A stretch of DNA of 64,000 bases, from positions 448,501 through 512,500 of the forward strand of contig NZ_JACTGR010000003.1 in assembly GCF_014489075.1 (NCBI RefSeq). Direction: 5' to 3'. Position 1 is the stretch's first letter; every line of letters begins with the position of its first letter. Positions 61,696 to 64,000 of the stretch are shown here, in pieces. Under the pieces are notes generated by a model that saw only the letters and a list, made by a program, of their open reading frames with translations, was not told the origin of the DNA and searched no databases. Origin of the DNA: Sphingomonas sp. JC676 (lineage in GTDB: Bacteria > Pseudomonadota > Alphaproteobacteria > Sphingomonadales > Sphingomonadaceae). The translations under genes and the position numbers were made by a program.

Positions 61696-63579
61696 TCAGC
61701 TCGGATTGTTCGCGTCGAGAAAGGCGCCGACGCGGGCCAGGAAATCGGCCTCGTGCGCCGGATCGGAAAGGCTGTGACCCTCGCCCGGATAGGCGACATA
61801 GCCATGTGCGCGGCCCAGCCGGGTAAGCGCCTGGTGCAGCCGCTCGGACTGGTCGGGGGGCACCACCGTGTCCGCCGTGCCGTTGGCGATCAGGATCGGC
61901 ACGCGCATCTGCTCGACGAAATTGAGCGGCGAGAGCGATTCGAGCGAGCGGGCATCGCCCTGGATGCGGCGGCGCCAGACACGGAAGTCGCGCTCGTCGA
62001 AGGTCTTGCGGTCATAGTCGAGCTGGCCCTTCACATCGGAAATGCCGGCGAAGCTGATCGCGCAGCGATACGTTTCGGGATTGCGCACCGCCGCCCACAT
62101 CGCCGCATAGCCGCCGAACGACGCGCCCATGATGCAGACGCGCTTCGGGTCGGCAGTGCCCTGCCCGGCCAGCCATTTCACGCCATCGTCCACATCGTCC
62201 TGCATGCCGCGGCCCCATTCGCCGTCGCCCGCCGCGACGAACTGGTCGCCGAACCCGGTCGAACCGCGAAAATTGGGCTGGAGCACGGCATAGCCCTTGC
62301 CCGCCAGATATTGGACCCAGGGATCATATTCCCAATCGTCGCGCGCGAAGGGGCCGCCATGCGGCATCACAATCAACGGCAGGCCGGCGGCGGCGCGCCC
62401 GGGCGGAAGCGTGAGATAGCCGCGGATCTCAAGCCCATCGCGCGCGCGGTAGCGCACCGCGCGCATCTCTCCCGCCGGCGTTCCGCGGAGCGCCGGATTG
62501 ATCTCGGCGAGCAGTTCGGCGCGGCCGTCGGCGACGAGATAATAGGCGCCGGGATCGCTCGCCGATTCGCTCAGCACCAGCAGGCGCGCGCAGTCGGCGC
62601 TGGCGGAGATGACGTGGTTCGACCGGCCGGGCAGCGCCACATCGATCGCCGCCTGCTGTTTCGCCAGCGCCGGATCGAGCCAATGCGTCTCGCGCCGGTC
62701 GAGCGTATAGTCGACGCCGGTCACGCGCCCATCGGTTCCGGTCTCGAAACCGTCCAGATCCACTTCGGGATTCTCGTAGAGGAGCGCCCCCAGCCGACCC
62801 TTGCGGAAATCATAGGTGAACAGCCCGGTGCGGCCGCTCCGCGTATCGGCAAGCGCATAGCCTTGATCGCTGTCCCGCACCGCGGTCAGCTGGTCGATGC
62901 CCGATCGCGGATCGGCGCCGCGGCCGGAGCGGCTGAACCGCTCGCCCTCGCCCCTGCGATAGAGCATCCAGGACTTGCCGCCCCTGGCGCCCATGCCCGC
63001 ACGTACCACGCCGGCCGAATCGACCAGCCAGTCCCACACGCCCGGCTGCGGCGCGACCGCGAGCGTCGTCGCACCCGTGCGCAGATCGACACGGTAGATC
63101 GCCGGCGCCTCGTCCTCCTGGTCCTGGTGCTTGAGCAACAAGAAGGCGCCCGCGCGATCGATATGGACGAGTTCGTCGCCGGCGCCGCCCGCTCGATCCG
63201 GGCCGATCTGGGTCGCTGCGCCGCTGGTCAGGTCGATCGCTACCAGCCGCGTGACGTCAGTTCCGCCACGGCCAAGGCTGGCGAGCAGCCGGTTCGAATC
63301 GAGCCAGTAGAACCATTCGAGCCGCTCACCCTGCGGCAACGCGATCGGCTGCACGGCACGGGCGGGATCGGCAAGGTTGAACAAGGCGAGCCGCGAGCGG
63401 CCATCAAGCCGCGCCCGCGCGGCGACGCGAAGCCCGTCGGGGGAAAGCACCGGGTCGGCGATCGCGGGGCTGGCCGCATAGTCGGCTGCGCTCGGCACTG
63501 GATCGGCGCCCGCCCAGGCCGGCGCCGCAAGAACCATGGAAAACAGGGCTGCACCGCGCAGCAATCGCGAAAAGGTCAA
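61696..63579 (-). CDS. S9-family (prolyl oligopeptidase-type) peptidase, exported
   Basis: 627 residues with a signal peptide (LLRGAALFSMVLAAPAWAGA). An N-terminal beta-propeller covers 35-350. The alpha/beta hydrolase domain carries Ser in MGASFGGYAAMWAA, Asp in NGTADTVVPPDQS and His in YPGEGHSLSDP. Likely a periplasmic peptidase of the acylaminoacyl-peptidase/DPP group. A paralogue lies just upstream on the same strand (cut by the window edge), so this is a tandem pair. Substrate unknown. Confidence 0.92.
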   Translation of the reverse strand: MTFSRLLRGAALFSMVLAAPAWAGADPVPSAADYAASPAIADPVLSPDGLRVAARARLDGRSRLALFNLADPARAVQPIALPQGERLEWFYWLDSNRLLASLGRGGTDVTRLVAIDLTSGAATQIGPDRAGGAGDELVHIDRAGAFLLLKHQDQEDEAPAIYRVDLRTGATTLAVAPQPGVWDWLVDSAGVVRAGMGARGGKSWMLYRRGEGERFSRSGRGADPRSGIDQLTAVRDSDQGYALADTRSGRTGLFTYDFRKGRLGALLYENPEVDLDGFETGTDGRVTGVDYTLDRRETHWLDPALAKQQAAIDVALPGRSNHVISASADCARLLVLSESASDPGAYYLVADGRAELLAEINPALRGTPAGEMRAVRYRARDGLEIRGYLTLPPGRAAAGLPLIVMPHGGPFARDDWEYDPWVQYLAGKGYAVLQPNFRGSTGFGDQFVAAGDGEWGRGMQDDVDDGVKWLAGQGTADPKRVCIMGASFGGYAAMWAAVRNPETYRCAISFAGISDVKGQLDYDRKTFDERDFRVWRRRIQGDARSLESLSPLNFVEQMRVPILIANGTADTVVPPDQSERLHQALTRLGRAHGYVAYPGEGHSLSDPAHEADFLARVGAFLDANNPS

Positions 63580-63626
63580 CTTGGACCCCCCAAGCTCGAT
63601 TCGCCGCGATCATGCCCGCAGTCGCG

Positions 63627-63658
63627 AAGTTGCGCAAATCCGTATTTTTGCGCAACTT
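63627..63658. promoter_or_regulatory. Perfect 12-bp inverted repeat with two TTGCGCAA palindromes
   Basis: AAGTTGCGCAAA (63627-63638) and TTTGCGCAACTT (63647-63658) are perfect reverse complements; each holds the 8-bp palindrome TTGCGCAA, centres 18 bp apart. No T run follows, so it looks like a two-site operator rather than a terminator. It lies between the two S9 peptidase genes, about 50 bp before the start of the 61696-63579 gene. Confidence 0.6.
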
Positions 63659-63696
63659 GATGATTTCACTACCGAAATGACGCTTATATCGTTGCG

Positions 63697-64000
63697 TCAG
63701 CTCGGATTATGGGCGTCGAGAAACTTGCCGACGCGGGTCAGGAAATCAGTGGCATGGACGGGATCGCTGAAGCCATGGCCCTCGTTCGGATAGGTAACAT
63801 ATTCGTGCGGCCGCTTGAGCTTCATCAGCGCCTCGTGCAGCCGCCGAGACTGATAGAGCGGCACATTATCGTCGTCCTCGCCGTGCGCGATCAGGATCGG
63901 CACGGTCATCTGCGCCGCCTGCTTGATCGGCGAGATGGTGTCGAGCTCGAAGCTCTTGTCGCCGCGGACGCGATCGCGCCAGTTGCGAAAATAGCGGGTC
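63697..64000 (-). CDS. S9-family peptidase, C-terminal fragment (partial at window edge)
   Basis: The frame is open on the minus strand from the window end to a stop at 63697 and reads RYFRNWRDRVRGDKSFELDT, ISPIKQAA, then VPILIAHGEDDDNVPLYQSR (catalytic Asp region) and YPNEGHGFSDPVHATDFLTR (His). This is the last 100 residues of a paralogue of the 61696-63579 peptidase, sharing its closing VGKFLDAHNPS. The Ser nucleophile lies beyond the window. Confidence 0.9.
   Translation of the reverse strand, partial: TRYFRNWRDRVRGDKSFELDTISPIKQAAQMTVPILIAHGEDDDNVPLYQSRRLHEALMKLKRPHEYVTYPNEGHGFSDPVHATDFLTRVGKFLDAHNPS

Noticed and set aside
61123..63660. 845-residue open frame on the plus strand opposite rimP and the S9 peptidase
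   Set aside because: Crosses two real genes and an intergenic region; no motifs; GC-rich antisense artefact.
1..64000. CRISPR arrays, insertion sequences, prophage genes, rRNA and ordinary tRNA genes
   Set aside because: Looked for repeats with regular spacers, transposase and integrase motifs and cloverleaf patterns; only the tmRNA acceptor arm and palindromic repeats were found.

Overview
The window is a stretch of high-GC alphaproteobacterial chromosome, most likely from a Sphingomonas-like member of the Sphingomonadaceae. The clues are: hisZ-serA-serC with a serC-type leader RNA; a permuted two-piece tmRNA whose tag reads ANDNEALAIAA; the ligase-associated helicase and exonuclease pair; an NDUFS4-like complex I subunit; a membrane-anchored class I cytochrome c; and GC-rich palindromic repeats typical of sphingomonads. 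It is dense core genome with no phage, insertion sequence, CRISPR array or rRNA that I can support. The species assignment is inference from gene content; no search was run.

Layout, left to right. 1-3.1 kb: end of the LPS transport operon (lptC end, lptA, lptB) running into rpoN. 3.2-7 kb: a small SpoIIAA/STAS-like protein, then the divergent ligase-associated exonuclease and helicase, without ligase or phosphoesterase. 7-11 kb: a double-domain retropepsin-like protein, a mannitol/fructuronate dehydrogenase and a MerR regulator fused to a P-loop ATPase. 11-15 kb: serC, serA and hisZ. 15-24 kb: mixed housekeeping and envelope genes (esterase, extensin-like lipoprotein, LOG protein, cytochrome c, pheA, an XRE/membrane-protein pair with its own operator, nudC, a beta-lactamase-fold hydrolase, mutY). 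24-30 kb: dciA-like gene, two tandem DsbA-like thiol oxidoreductases and smc. 30-36 kb: a carbohydrate cluster (GT4, GH13, GH130), chorismate mutase, polyprenyl diphosphate synthase and a 55-residue protein. 36-41 kb: a frameshifted HisKA_2 histidine kinase, hrpB, an NDUFS4-like gene, a frameshifted SnoaL-like gene and a Nudix hydrolase. 41-45 kb: a lemA-TPM-TPM-TPM operon, mscL and an Rrf2 regulator. 45.2-45.55 kb: tmRNA (ssrA). 45.5-50 kb: alcohol dehydrogenase, LysR regulator, SDR and tautomerase, then a TPR protein. 50-61.5 kb: the rimP-nusA-ylxR-infB-(thioesterase)-rbfA-tdk-(DUF6491-like)-truB-rpsO-pnp translation and RNA-metabolism cluster, all on the minus strand. 61.7-64 kb: two tandem S9-family peptidases, the second cut by the window edge.

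The most unusual points are: a 145-bp palindromic repeat with perfect 16-bp ends lying in frame inside truB; the MerR-ATPase fusion; a TPM lipoprotein that appears to start at CTG overlapping the lemA stop codon; a strong promoter with a perfect 16-bp palindrome over its -10 box in front of the XRE/membrane gene pair; and twin hairpins with identical 14-nt loops at the end of the tmRNA locus. Two genes (36450-37518 and 40564-40915) carry frameshifts that are either real lesions or assembly errors. I did not find a clear-cut new defence or biosynthetic system.
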